This document shows, piece after piece, positions 1 through 7,692 of a DNA stretch of 43,330 nt; the stretch's first letter is position 1, and each line of letters begins with the position of its first letter. Source of the DNA: CAZOWL01 sp964583605. Its GTDB lineage: Bacteria; Pseudomonadota; Gammaproteobacteria; Chromatiales; Chromatiaceae. The notes below the pieces were generated by a model. The model saw only the letters and a program-made list of their open reading frames with translations, was not told where the DNA came from and searched no databases. The stretch is from contig CAZOWL010000028.1 of the NCBI GenBank assembly GCA_964583605.1, forward strand, positions 1 to 43,330. Direction: 5' to 3'. The position numbers were made by a program, and so were the translations under genes.

Positions 1-362
1 AATGGCTTGGTCTCGATCGGAGTACAGTCTGACGTACTCGGCCAGCGGCTAGGTAGTTCAATTCGGGCCCTTTAAATAAATCTGTCCCCTTTGTTCCGTC
101 CTTTGTTTCCCTTTGTTTATTCGATCGCTTCGATCGAGCGCGCAAGAACGCACCTAGGGCCCAGGGCGGCGTTGCCACCGAGCGCCTCGGACTCGTCGAC
201 CGGTGCCTAAGAGTGCGCCAGCAAGGCGGGCAGCGACGAAGGTAAGGTCGGAGCTTGCAGCGCGTATCTCGCGCCGGCTAGAGCCCTCAAGCAGAGTGGC
301 CGGGTGTTGCACGTTGCTGCCCCGCCTGGAAGGCGCGGCGAGCAAGCATTGCCACAGTACAG
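1..362. other. Non-coding or unrecognised left edge
   Basis: No reading frame here has a recognisable domain, ribosome binding site or codon pattern that I trust. Short frames exist on both strands, but they overlap one another and look like random open frames of GC-rich DNA. The stretch lies just downstream of the phospholipase remnant that ends at 363, so it may hold that gene's former 3' flank. Confidence 0.5.
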
Positions 363-1250
363 TCAAGGGTTGTCGGGCAAGAAGTACAGGGCCCTAGGGC
401 CCGACCCATCGAAGCTTTGCCCCAAGCCCGATAGGCGGATCTGGGGCCAGATAGGCGGATCTGGGAAGGTGTCGGCCCCGGCGAACAGCCTCACCGAGGG
501 CCGTATCTTGCCACTGGTGTCGAGATCGAGTCTGAGCGTCGCGCTTGTCGCCTCCGACGAGCCCCCGATGTAAACCCCACGGCCTAGGGGTGGCGGCAGC
601 GCCATCGGGCGGCGAGTGCACACGGCGCGGGCCAGTCCAACCCGCGAGCCGACGAGCTGGTCCATCAGGTCGCCGGACCCGCGCGGGAAGCCTCCCGGCA
701 TGCGGGGATCGTATGGCGGCAGGCGGCCGTCAAGGGTGTCGCTGCCGTCGGCAGCGAGCTGGAGCGAATGGGCGTCTCAGCTGCAGCACCCAACGCGGTG
801 TGCAGCTTCTATGCAGCTAGCAGGTTGACGATCTGCAGCGAGACACCGAGCGCGGATTTGCGCTTCTCGCGCGGGAAGGTATCGGCAGCTGATCGAAATC
901 CTGATCGGCAAGAGTGCCGGCCTGCGCAACTAGTTCCCGCAAAGCAAGCTCGAATTCATGGCCGGCCGTCGTGCCCGGTGGCATCAGTAGCTTCGCGCCT
1001 CGCTGTCACAGCTCCAGCCGGGACAGGTTCTCGTAGTCGTCGTTCCGCTTGGCGCGAAGGGGCTTCTCCGTGCGCGGCGGGTCGTCAGTGAAGATCGCAT
1101 CCCAGTCGATCTCACTCAGCGTCTCAGTCATCGCGTCGGTCGAGACGCCAGCGGCGTAGACGCTCCCGATCAGCGAGCCCATGCTCGTCCCGCCGACACA
1201 GGAGATCGGCACACGCATCTCCTCGGGCACCTTTCCAGCAAAAGGGTTTT
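363..1250 (-). pseudogene. Patatin-like phospholipase with BamA-type barrel (PlpD-like), degraded
   Basis: Two separated blocks on the minus strand match opposite ends of one family. Around 1010-1230 a frame reads through the patatin nucleophile motif GTSMGS (GxSxG) and on to a stretch with DWDAIFTDDPPR, typical of the patatin core. It stops after SRLEL. Around 363-760 a second frame contains DTLDGRLPPYD, LVGSRVGLAR, LGRGVYIGGS and RLFAGADTF and ends in YFLPDNP. That resembles the C-terminal outer-membrane barrel of secreted patatin phospholipases, which end in similar aromatic tails. A complete member has roughly 700 residues; here only about 300 codons remain in several frames, so internal deletion plus frameshifts must have removed the rest. 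The intact family secretes a lipase through its own barrel. The recognition is by motif only. Confidence 0.65.
430..465. repeat. Two-unit tandem repeat, 20-bp period
   Basis: The 16-base unit gataggcggatctggg occurs exactly at 430-445 and again at 450-465. It lies inside the barrel part of the phospholipase remnant, just after the GADTF motif. It probably records a small duplication during decay of that gene. Confidence 0.8.
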
Positions 1251-1318
1251 GTGCCCTGACGTTCACGGTTTTGGCCCCCACCTCTTGGCAGTCCCGGCAA
1301 CCAATGAGGACCATGATC

Positions 1319-1801
1319 ATGCACATCATTCTCACCAATACGGCAACCGGATCCCGGCGCGTCATCGAAGCGAAGGGGCCGATGAGCCAATATGTCTCTC
1401 GTGACAGATTCGCGCCACAGGCTGATAGGGATTGGGTCCTGGACGCGACTGAGCGGTTTGTCCGCTTCGTCGATGCGACCGGACTCAATTGCCGAGGTGC
1501 CTACTACCCGCCGATCGCGCCGAACATCGATCGTCAGGGAAGGTTCATGCCCGGCACCGGGCTTCCACAGCGTGCGGTGGACAGTCCGCTGCTTTGGACT
1601 CAGGGTGAAAAGCGCTGCTACACGGTTGAGCCCTGTGAAGATGCTCGGGAGCACCTGCTCAACTGGCTGCCACAAACTGGTTGGCAATGGGAAGAGCTAC
1701 CGCAATGGAAAATGCGCAATCCTGCTGGCGGCTGTAGCCTGGTCTTATTATCGAACGATCTGGACATCGGTCCGATAGTGGAGCGTCTTACGAGCCGGTA
1801 G
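1319..1801 (+). CDS. Hypothetical protein, 160 aa
   Basis: I do not recognise a family. The ATG at 1319 is chosen because a GAGGA ribosome-binding-like sequence ends eight bases before it; an ATG at 1313 is too close to that site. The product is soluble with no signal peptide or membrane segment. It contains a Trp-rich middle (LLNWLPQTGWQWEELPQW) and ends VERLTSR. The opposite strand is also open here, so coding status is uncertain. The gene starts just beyond the 5' side of the phospholipase remnant and points toward the terpene synthase, which is convergent to it. Confidence 0.45.
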   Translation: MHIILTNTATGSRRVIEAKGPMSQYVSRDRFAPQADRDWVLDATERFVRFVDATGLNCRGAYYPPIAPNIDRQGRFMPGTGLPQRAVDSPLLWTQGEKRCYTVEPCEDAREHLLNWLPQTGWQWEELPQWKMRNPAGGCSLVLLSNDLDIGPIVERLTSR

Positions 1802-2060
1802 GTTGCGGCAGGACCACTGGCCGCAGATTCTGCCACGTCCCGCTTGGCGATCGCCTGTAGCGGGCGCCCCGCGGGGGCGAGCAATTGCCGATGGGGAAGC
1901 GCGTGAAGATGTAGATGGATGGGGTCGGAAAGGCTGCGCCGTCGGGGGGATGGATGACCGGACAAGGAGGGTCCTTCGGGGCGGGGTGGCTTTCTTAGTC
2001 ACCGCGCCAACGAAATGATGCTCTGGGTACCAGGAAGATGCGAGCCCCCGCGGCTGCAGC

Positions 2061-3167
2061 CTAGCCTGCTGCAGGCCCATATTTCTTTGACGCCTGCCGA
2101 ATCAACGTCCCGTTCTGCAGGGCCATATCCTCGTCGTACCGCTGATACCGCGCGCTCCGGGCAGACCAATCCACGAGGCCGCGCATCCAGCGCTTGAGTA
2201 CATCCGCATAGGATGCCTGAGCTACTCCGTTTCCGGCGAGCTCGTCTCCGAGCAGCAGGGGGAGCTGCCGCTCGACTTCTAGAAAGGCATCCAATTCCCC
2301 GTTGCACAGGCGCTCGACCGTGCGGATGGCACCGACCATGCTGAGCGAGTGGTCCTGCTGGAGCGTAAAGACCACGTTGCCGAGCCCCTGCCTGACATCG
2401 CGGCAGAGGCCCGCGAGGTCGTTGATCCAGATGCTATAGTTTATCGCCAGCCGTTCCATCCGGCGGACGAATAGATCGGCGAGAACAGGCTTGGGCGGTA
2501 TCTGTTTCGCGGCCGCCATCAAATCGAGGCAGGGGGCGACGCCAACGGTCATGTGCCGCACCTGCAGATAGAGCGCCGTGTTGCTGTTGCCTGGAGGGGG
2601 AGGGCCGATCAGGCTCTCCCAGTGCGTGCCCATTACGTACTCGCGCAGGTGGTGCGCCATGCGCTCATACCAGGGTTGGAGGCTTCCCTCGCAGAGCTGA
2701 CGGACCCGTTGAAGAAGATCGTCGAAGGCCACTATGACGGGGGGGTCGTTCTCCAACGCCTTTGCTCCGGCCAGAAGATCGAGATGCCGCTCGCAGAGCC
2801 GTTTCCGATACGACCGAATGTCCATTTCCGGGGAGAGACTGATGTCCATGACATCGTCGAACACGAAGAACCAGGTCATGAGGTGGGCTGCAGTGACCGC
2901 TGCTTCCAGCGGCAGATCGTAATACTGATATGCCGAAAGGAGGTCGAACCGCGTGTCGCAGTACCGACCATAGGTTTCGCTGTTCGGCAGAATACGGAGC
3001 TCGCGTGCCCAGGCGCGGTGCTGTTCCAGGATCTCTTCGTGGTCCTGGTGCAGGCCAGCGGCCAGGGGACAGCATATCTGCACTTCGAGCGGCGGTTCGC
3101 CATCCTGGCATCCGTACCGAAATACGATCCTGGCGCCTTCCACTACGCTAGAACTGCTTTCTGTCAT
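2061..3167 (-). CDS. Class I terpene synthase (terpene cyclase)
   Basis: The 368-residue product has the fingerprints of bacterial class I terpene cyclases, which ionise a prenyl diphosphate with Mg2+ and cyclise it. Seen: an acidic DDVMD motif at residues 104-108 after an aromatic helix (TWFFVF); a candidate diphosphate-sensor Arg at 204 in LQVRHMTVG; an NSE-type motif NDLAGLCRD at 249-257; and a C-terminal WSARSARY ending in the Arg-Tyr pair at 340-341. Length fits the family (about 330-400). The NSE motif is variant: Gly253 sits where Ser/Thr is usual and Asp257 where Glu is usual. No clear Shine-Dalgarno precedes the ATG at 3167. The gene stands alone, with no prenyltransferase, P450 or methyltransferase next to it, so the product cannot be predicted. 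Related enzymes make sesquiterpenes such as geosmin-type or germacrene-type alcohols. Confidence 0.88.
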   Translation of the reverse strand: MTESSSSVVEGARIVFRYGCQDGEPPLEVQICCPLAAGLHQDHEEILEQHRAWARELRILPNSETYGRYCDTRFDLLSAYQYYDLPLEAAVTAAHLMTWFFVFDDVMDISLSPEMDIRSYRKRLCERHLDLLAGAKALENDPPVIVAFDDLLQRVRQLCEGSLQPWYERMAHHLREYVMGTHWESLIGPPPPGNSNTALYLQVRHMTVGVAPCLDLMAAAKQIPPKPVLADLFVRRMERLAINYSIWINDLAGLCRDVRQGLGNVVFTLQQDHSLSMVGAIRTVERLCNGELDAFLEVERQLPLLLGDELAGNGVAQASYADVLKRWMRGLVDWSARSARYQRYDEDMALQNGTLIRQASKKYGPAAG

Positions 3168-3244
3168 CGCTGTATCACACGCCAGTCGCGACTGCCCTTA
3201 TTTGCGGGAATGACAAGGTTGAGACAGTTCTACCGCTTTGATCA

Positions 3245-3508
3245 TCAGGGCGTCGGGCAATTTCTGCCGAGGGAATCGGTTCCAGCCAAATCTTGCAGGA
3301 CATCTTCTCCCTTCCAGCTTCGGCTCTCCCCGTCCTTCGCGTCCATCAGCACTTCGATGATCGTTTTGTCGAGCAGGCTCATACCGGCATCCGTCAGAAA
3401 GCGCAACGGTGCCTGATCCAGGAAAGTCAGGTTGATGGCGTTGAGCGGTCCGACCGCGGTGGTGAGCAAGACGAGGAGGAAAGCAGAAGCGAACGGTTTC
3501 GGCCTCAT
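3245..3508 (-). CDS. Small secreted protein, possibly truncated
   Basis: This 87-residue product starts with a clear signal peptide (KPFASAFLLVLLTTAVGPLNA) and the ATG at 3508 follows a GGGAG ribosome binding site. The mature part contains FLTDAGMSLLDKTIIEVL followed by DAKDGESRSW. That resembles the start of small periplasmic/outer-membrane proteins of the RT0821/Lpp0805 surface-antigen type (FTD...AL...DG...W). Those proteins continue with a Gly-rich beta tail that is missing here, so the gene may be frameshifted near its end. It lies 77 bp upstream of the terpene synthase on the same strand and could share a transcript with it. The family assignment is tentative. Confidence 0.5.
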   Translation of the reverse strand: MRPKPFASAFLLVLLTTAVGPLNAINLTFLDQAPLRFLTDAGMSLLDKTIIEVLMDAKDGESRSWKGEDVLQDLAGTDSLGRNCPTP

Positions 3509-3612
3509 TAGTCAACTCCCGGAGCTCGGCAGCGTGGAAGGCCATTATATCGCGGTAATTCACCGAGGATCTGTCCGCATCCGCGCCGCCTACGGATAGC
3601 AACAATGCGTCG

Positions 3613-3738
3613 TTACCATGAAATTCGCGAAGCACGTTCGCTCCCTCGCCCTCTGGGAGAGGGTTGGGGTGAGGGAACGATCAGGGACGAGGCGGCATTT
3701 CATCGTCCGGGGTGGCTCGCCTCGTCCCATGGTCGTTA
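3613..3738 (+). repeat. 126-bp dispersed repeat, copy 1
   Basis: This is the first of at least nine copies of one repeat. Layout: it starts TTACCATGAAATTCGCGAAG, runs through a pyrimidine/purine hairpin (CCCTCGCCCTCTGGGAGAGGG) and then TTGGGGTGAGGG. It ends in a larger inverted repeat whose arms are CGATCAGGGGCGAGGCG-like and CGCCTCGCCCCATGATCG-like, closing with GTTA. In copy 1 the second arm is slightly altered (gggacgaggcgg, cgtcccatggtcg). No protein is encoded. The core resembles widespread proteobacterial intergenic palindromes. A non-autonomous REP/MITE-like element is my reading. Confidence 0.9.
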
Positions 3739-4128
3739 GGTCGCGATCTGGCCGTCGCTGTCCTCGACAGGAGTGGGGCCGCCGCGGCGGGCGCTTGTAA
3801 TGCTCGTTGATGGTCGAGCGGCCAGGGCCAGCACTAGCTGGATCGGCCTTGCCCTCTCGGACCAAGATGTGGATGGATCGTGAAGCACGTTCGACTAGTG
3901 CGAACAGTATCGAGCCACCGCTGGCGGCGGCACAGGCGAGCGCCGTCTCCGACGGATCCAAGTGCTCGCGCACCAGGACCACGGTGTTGGCGATGACCAT
4001 CGCGCTGGTCTTCGCCACGCCCCAACCAAGGGCGAGCGGCGGGTAGAGGTCCCCTCATCTGGCAGGATGTCGGGCATCGTGGCCTGAAAGGTCGGCGTGT
4101 GAGCCGAGCAGGCTCAGTGGCTCCGCCT
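3739..4128 (-). pseudogene. Possible remnant of an unidentified gene between repeat and cbiO
   Basis: On the minus strand a frame reads DLYPPLALGWGVAKTSAM, continues through TALACAAASGGSILFALVE and ends in the neighbouring repeat. It has a plausible helical pattern but no family I recognise. A stop (TGA) sits just upstream, and an adjacent frame (TFQATMPDILPDE) could be its earlier part after a one-base shift. It lies directly downstream of cbiO on the same strand, so it might be one more broken member of that operon. GC-rich DNA gives many such frames, so this is weak. Confidence 0.25.
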
Positions 4129-4815
4129 CTAGAGGAGTGTCGCGGCATGCTCGCAGACCAGGTCAGGGGTGATGAGCCGCCCCTGACGCAGGCGCAAAGT
4201 GCGCGTGACCACTTTCCGGCGAACGTGCGGGTCGTGCGAGACGATGATCATCGACTGGGGCAGCTCAAACAGGATCTTCACCAAGCGCTCCGTCGTCTCC
4301 TCATCGAGCCCGGTGGTGGGCTCGTCGAGCAGCAGGACCTCGGGGTCCATCGCCAGCACGCCGGCGAGCGATACAAGCCGTTTCTCACCGCCCGAGAGCT
4401 TGTGCGTGATCCGGTCGCGCAGGGCGCGCAGACCCAGCTGGGCCAAGACGCGATCTACGCGCGCCAGAGCCTCGGTGCGGGACAGGCCGAGATTGAGCGG
4501 GCCGAAGGCGATATCCTCGGCGACGGTGGGACAAAACAGCTGATCGTCCGGGTCTTGGAAGACGAATCCAGCACGCCGGCGCACCTCATGGAAGTCACTT
4601 TCCTCCCGCCGCTCGGCGCCGAAGGCGGTGACTCGCCCTGCCTGAGGACGCAGCAGCCCGACAAGGATCTGCAGCAGCGTGCTCTTACCGGCCCCGTTCG
4701 GCCCGGTGATCGCGAGACGCTCGCCAGCATGCAGGGCCATCTCGGCACCCTGCAGCACGGGCGGACGCAGCGGGTAGGCGAACTGGATACCGTTGACCTC
4801 AAACAGGGCTGACAT
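4129..4815 (-). CDS. cbiO: Cobalt/nickel ECF transporter ATP-binding protein CbiO
   Basis: This 228-residue ABC ATPase powers uptake of Co2+ or Ni2+ through a CbiMNQO-type energy-coupling-factor transporter. Seen: Walker A GPNGAGKST, Q-loop FVFQDPDDQLF (the DPDDQ form is typical of ECF ATPases), signature LSGGEKR, Walker B VLLLDEPTTGLD and switch His in IVSHD. The start at 4815 (MSALFEV) is chosen because the domain begins right there. The longer frame would add 30 unlikely residues. The ATG overlaps the stop of the upstream cbiQ remnant (4799-4801), which shows the original operon order cbiM-cbiQ-cbiO. The ATPase looks intact although both membrane partners are broken, so it is probably an orphan. 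Confidence 0.9.
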   Translation of the reverse strand: MSALFEVNGIQFAYPLRPPVLQGAEMALHAGERLAITGPNGAGKSTLLQILVGLLRPQAGRVTAFGAERREESDFHEVRRRAGFVFQDPDDQLFCPTVAEDIAFGPLNLGLSRTEALARVDRVLAQLGLRALRDRITHKLSGGEKRLVSLAGVLAMDPEVLLLDEPTTGLDEETTERLVKILFELPQSMIIVSHDPHVRRKVVTRTLRLRQGRLITPDLVCEHAATLL

Positions 4816-5042
4816 GCAGGCCATCCAGTGTGAGCACCGCGAGCGGCAGTGCAGCCAGCGCCACGCCGAACACGGCGTTCCGCCTCTGAAGCAGGAGGCT
4901 GTCAAGGAGCGAGAGCCGTCCGGTGAGACTCCGATACTTCATGCTCTTGCTGGCCCGCACCGAGTGCTCGAGCGCGCGCACGAGGAGTATGCCGAAGAGG
5001 TGGGCGAGACTGCGGAAGGAGTGAAGATTCACCGCATTGACG
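4799..5042 (-). pseudogene. cbiQ: cbiQ remnant (C-terminal tail of ECF T-component)
   Basis: The frame reads LLVRALEHSVRASKSMKYR, then SLTGRLSLLDSL and a last hydrophobic helix (FGVALAALPLAVLTLD). This matches the end of CbiQ, where an ALxRSxRAxxAMxxRGF/TGR helix docks onto the CbiO ATPase. Only about 75 codons remain of a protein normally near 230-260 residues. The remnant is joined directly to cbiM sequence, so a deletion removed the end of cbiM, any cbiN and most of cbiQ. Its stop still overlaps the cbiO start. Confidence 0.65.
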
Positions 5043-5341
5043 TCAAACGCCTCGAGGCACTGAAGGTAAAGAACCTCGCCTGCACCGCCAAGCCGAAAAA
5101 GAGCGCGGGGAAAGCGGCCCAGCCGAGCACCAAGCCGGCCAGACCGTTCGTGATCGGATACGCACTCGACGGGCCGGTCGGCACATGTAAAGCGTGGCGG
5201 GGAGGAGATCGCGCTGGGCACCCCGGCCGCAGGGATCTCCTCCAACGTCAATCCCCTTAACCCCAGCGCGATGCCGCCCGAGGTCGCAATGTCTCCAACG
5301 CTCAGGGTCGGCACGCTCAGGGCCCCGTCGACGACGCGCAT
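5043..5341 (-). pseudogene. cbiM: cbiM remnant (cobalt transport substrate-binding membrane protein), frameshifted
   Basis: From the ATG at 5341 the frame reads MRVVDGALSVP, then GGIALGLRGLTLEEIP, the CbiM N-terminus. CbiM needs a His near residue 2 (MHI/MHL); here residue 2 is Arg, so a metal ligand has been lost. At about 5190 the reading shifts frame. The next frame contains HVPTGPSSAYPITNGLAGL and VLGWAAFPALFFGL, the conserved CbiM core. After about 100 codons it breaks into cbiQ sequence. No B12-riboswitch box was found in the upstream 250 bp. Confidence 0.75.
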
Positions 5342-5589
5342 GCGTGTGCTCCCCCGACATCGCGATCCGGGATTAGGCCTACGCGGTGGCTTGAAGCGAG
5401 CGCGGTGGCCGCGGATACCTGCCGCGAACGCGAATTGTAAGTGCTTGGAAAAGGTGAGAACCGAATGAGCAGGATAGTCCCGCCGCGGACGGTGGGCAAG
5501 GGTACTGGCCGTCGTTGACAGCCGCGGGATCCGGCCAGTAGCATCGAACAAAGGATTCTCGGCCGAGATCGCTCGCCGAGATTGCAGAA
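5342..5589. other. Intergenic between divergent cobalt/cobalamin remnants
   Basis: This stretch separates the minus-strand cbiM remnant from the plus-strand cobM remnant. I see no conserved protein motif, no tRNA and no cobalamin riboswitch box. The missing N-terminal part of cobM should have been here, so it probably contains unrecognisable debris. Confidence 0.4.
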
Positions 5590-6110
5590 TGACTGATCAC
5601 GCGGGCGCTCCAGCACAGCACCGCCGTGTGCCTACAGACCGGCGAGCCCTCGCGCTGCGGGGCCTCGATCGAGATGGTTGAGCCCCTCGATGCCAAGGGC
5701 ATCGAGGTCGACATCGTGCGGCGGGGTGTCTCCTCGGCGATGGTCTCCGCCGCTGCGACGGTCGAGAGCCTGACGCTCCCCGAGGTGACCCAGACCATGA
5801 TCCTGACCTGGGTCGCCGGGCTGCCCCGCTGCCGCTCGGCGAATCACTCGCGGAGCTCGCCCGGCGCTGCTCCAGCTTTGGCCAGCTGTTGGCCATTACC
5901 TTGCTCGAACAAGTGCGCGACGCGCTCCGCGCGGCGGACTGGCGTGACGATATGCCCGTGCTTGTTGTGCAGAAGGCCAGCTGGGCCGGCGAGGAGCGGG
6001 CCCTGCGCGGAACGCTCGCGGATGTCCAACAAGGATGCCACGCGGCGGGGGTGATGGCACAGACCCGTGGCGCTGCCCAAGAACATCTATTGCTTTTCGC
6101 CGCTTGAGGA
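5590..6110 (+). pseudogene. cobM: cobM/cbiF remnant (precorrin-4 C11-methyltransferase)
   Basis: The first frame reads LQTGEPSRCGASIEMVEPLD, then GIEVDIVRRGVSS and SLTLPEVTQTMILTWVAG. These correspond to the CobM/CbiF blocks usually seen as LHTGDPSxYGA, VPGVSS and ELTLPEVxQTVILTR. At about 5820 the frame shifts, and the next frame reads PLPLGESLAELARR, VLVVQKASWAGEE and LRGTLADV, the C-terminal SAM-binding half. The N-terminal ~70 codons are missing. The intact enzyme methylates C11 of the corrin ring during B12 synthesis. It points toward the CobE-like gene, so the two were probably neighbours in one cob operon. Confidence 0.72.
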
Positions 6111-6221
6111 TGTGGATCTCAAGCGATTCTCGGCGATCCTGATGCATCGCGAGATCTCAGCTAGCCTTTGCTTGATGCTCCAAGGATGGCTCATCGTCTA
6201 CCGTCCACCTCTCGGGGTAAC

Positions 6222-6626
6222 ATGATGTCGGTTGCCTTGGGTGTCGGCTGTGGTCGCGGTGCGTCGCTTGAAACCGTGCAGAACGCCGTTTTGCAGGCGC
6301 TGGCGCGGGCGGGTCTGGACCCGAGCGCCGTTTCGGTTCTGGCGACTATCGACAAGAAGCGCGACGAGCCGGCCATCCTGGCGCTAGCCGCCCGGAACGG
6401 TTGGCCAGTGGCCTTCTTCAGCGCCGAGGCCCTCTCCGGGGTCCCGGTCAAAGGCCTATCGGAGACGGTGCGTCGGCACATCGGCACCCCGGCTGTGGCC
6501 GAGGCAGCCGCCATGCTTGCCGCCGACACGGCTCCCGAGGATCTCTTGCTCGTGAAGCAGATTTACTGGGGCCGCGACGAGAAGAGCGCCACAGTCGCGA
6601 TCGCACGTATGCGCCGCAGTGGCTGA
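6222..6626 (+). CDS. cobE: CobE / CbiG C-terminal-domain protein (cobalamin biosynthesis)
   Basis: The 134-residue product matches the CbiG C-terminal/CobE fold. It starts VALGVGCGRGAS, continues LARAGLDPSAVSVLATIDKK with DEPAILALA, and has a variable middle ending in TPAVAEAAAML, then LLLVKQIYW. In anaerobic B12 synthesis this domain is part of cobalt-precorrin-5A hydrolase (CbiG); as a free protein it is called CobE. No N-terminal CbiG domain is fused here. Tandem ATGs lie at 6222 and 6225 after a weak GGGG site. The frame is intact, but the cobM neighbour is broken, so it may no longer serve a working pathway. Confidence 0.8.
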   Translation: MMSVALGVGCGRGASLETVQNAVLQALARAGLDPSAVSVLATIDKKRDEPAILALAARNGWPVAFFSAEALSGVPVKGLSETVRRHIGTPAVAEAAAMLAADTAPEDLLLVKQIYWGRDEKSATVAIARMRRSG

Positions 6627-6993
6627 GGGCAAGCCTCACCTGGTCGGCGCTTCGCTGTCGTGCGACTTCTGCGGCATATCCCTGCCCGGCCTGTAAATAA
6701 TTCTGGCTCCAGATCGACCGGCATCCCTTCCAACAAGCTTGGCTTGTGCGCGGTGGCACGGATCTGTTCGGGCTCCATCTAGTAGAAAGCTGCGGGGGCC
6801 TGGTCGTCGGACTCTTTTGCTTGATGGCCAGGCGCTGGAGCCGTCATCGGCCGCGGTGTGGTGCCTCGAGAGAGCTTGGCAGTGTTTTGGCCGAGACAAT
6901 CGTGCATGAGCAACCTCTCCTGACGCATCTTTGGCGCGTGTGTGTGAGCGGTTAGGTCACGGGAAATGATACGCTTATTGCGTTCGCCGACCC
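6627..6993. other. Intergenic stretch, no gene supported
   Basis: A 26-codon plus-strand frame beginning with GTG at 6617 overlaps the cobE stop and reads to CDFCGISLPGL; it could be the stub of a deleted downstream gene. Nothing else in this stretch shows a domain or a ribosome binding site. It ends at repeat copy 2. Confidence 0.4.
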
Positions 6994-7118
6994 AACGATC
7001 ATGGGGCGAGGCGAGTGACCCCGGATGACGAAAGGTCATCTCGCCCCTGATCGTTCCCTCACCCCAACCCTCTCCCAGAGGGCGAGGAAGCAAACGTGCT
7101 TAGCGAGTTCTATAGTAA
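6994..7118 (-). repeat. 126-bp dispersed repeat, copy 2 (reverse orientation)
   Basis: This is the reverse complement of the family consensus: aacgatcatggggcgaggcg, then ccctcaccccaaccctctcc, then acgtgct and a diverged end (ttctatagtaatg). It ends only 13 bases before the start codon of the retropepsin-like gene, so it must carry or replace that gene's promoter region. Confidence 0.85.
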
Positions 7119-7131
7119 TGATGGAGTGTCC

Positions 7132-7692
7132 ATGAACCGATGCCAAAGATTGCTGGCCGCCTTGCCGGCCGTGGTGAGCCTTACGGCTGGGGCCGCTGCT
7201 CCGGAAGAGGCGATCTACGGCTGGGTGGAGAAGATGCGACTCGAGCCCCTGGGGATCGAGGTTAAGGCCAAGCTCGACACGGGTGCGCTCACCTCATCGA
7301 TCCATGCTACGGATATCGAGCCTTTTGAGAAGGGCGGGGAAAAATGGGTCCGTTTTACCATTTCCATACTCGATGAAGAGAATGAACAGACAGTAAGACA
7401 TGAGCTCGAGCGGCCTCTGGTTCGCAACATCCGTGTCCGCGGTGCGGGTGGTGAGGAGCGCCGGCCGGTCGTGCGGCTGGGCATCTGTGCCGGCGACGAC
7501 ATTTACCACGAGCAGTTCTCGCTGAAGGATCGCAGTGACATGCTCTACCCGATGCTCATCGGGCGTCGCACGATCCAGCACCTGGGTGTAGTCGATGTCA
7601 CCCGCACCTTCATCAAAGAGCCCACCTGCGATGGCGAGTCAGGGGCCCAGCTCAGTGAGGAGCGGGGAGCGGATCAGGATCTCGATACTTGA
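7132..7692 (+). CDS. Secreted retropepsin-like / 'ATP-dependent zinc protease' family protein
   Basis: The 186-residue product starts with a signal peptide (RLLAALPAVVSLTAGAAA) after ATG 7132, which follows a GGAG site. An in-frame ATG at 7096 lies in repeat DNA and is unlikely. The core has YGWVEKMRLEP, the hallmark KLDTGALTSSIHA, VRFTI, then IRVRGAGGEERRPVV and YPMLIGRRTIQ. This is the family annotated as RimK-associated or ATP-dependent zinc protease (PF05618). Structural work relates it to single-domain aspartic retropepsins, with the Asp of DTGA catalytic. Substrates are unknown; exported members probably act on the cell envelope. It is a solitary gene whose upstream DNA is repeat copy 2. 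Confidence 0.85.
   Translation: MNRCQRLLAALPAVVSLTAGAAAPEEAIYGWVEKMRLEPLGIEVKAKLDTGALTSSIHATDIEPFEKGGEKWVRFTISILDEENEQTVRHELERPLVRNIRVRGAGGEERRPVVRLGICAGDDIYHEQFSLKDRSDMLYPMLIGRRTIQHLGVVDVTRTFIKEPTCDGESGAQLSEERGADQDLDT

Noticed and set aside
1124..1687. 187-codon minus-strand frame over the hypothetical gene
   Set aside because: It is rich in Arg, Pro and Gly without any motif; the plus-strand frame has a better start. Neither is certain.
3613..3738. Reading frames through the repeat giving a peptide like LTPTLSQRARERTC
   Set aside because: The same peptide appears wherever the repeat occurs, joined to different flanks. It is translated repeat, not a protein family.
5342..5589. Possible cobalamin riboswitch upstream of cbiM or cobM
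   Set aside because: No B12-box-like sequence or its complement was found by eye.
6617..6696. Short GTG-started frame overlapping the cobE stop
   Set aside because: It has only 26 codons, ends in SCDFCGISLPGL and matches nothing known. It is mentioned in the intergenic entry only.
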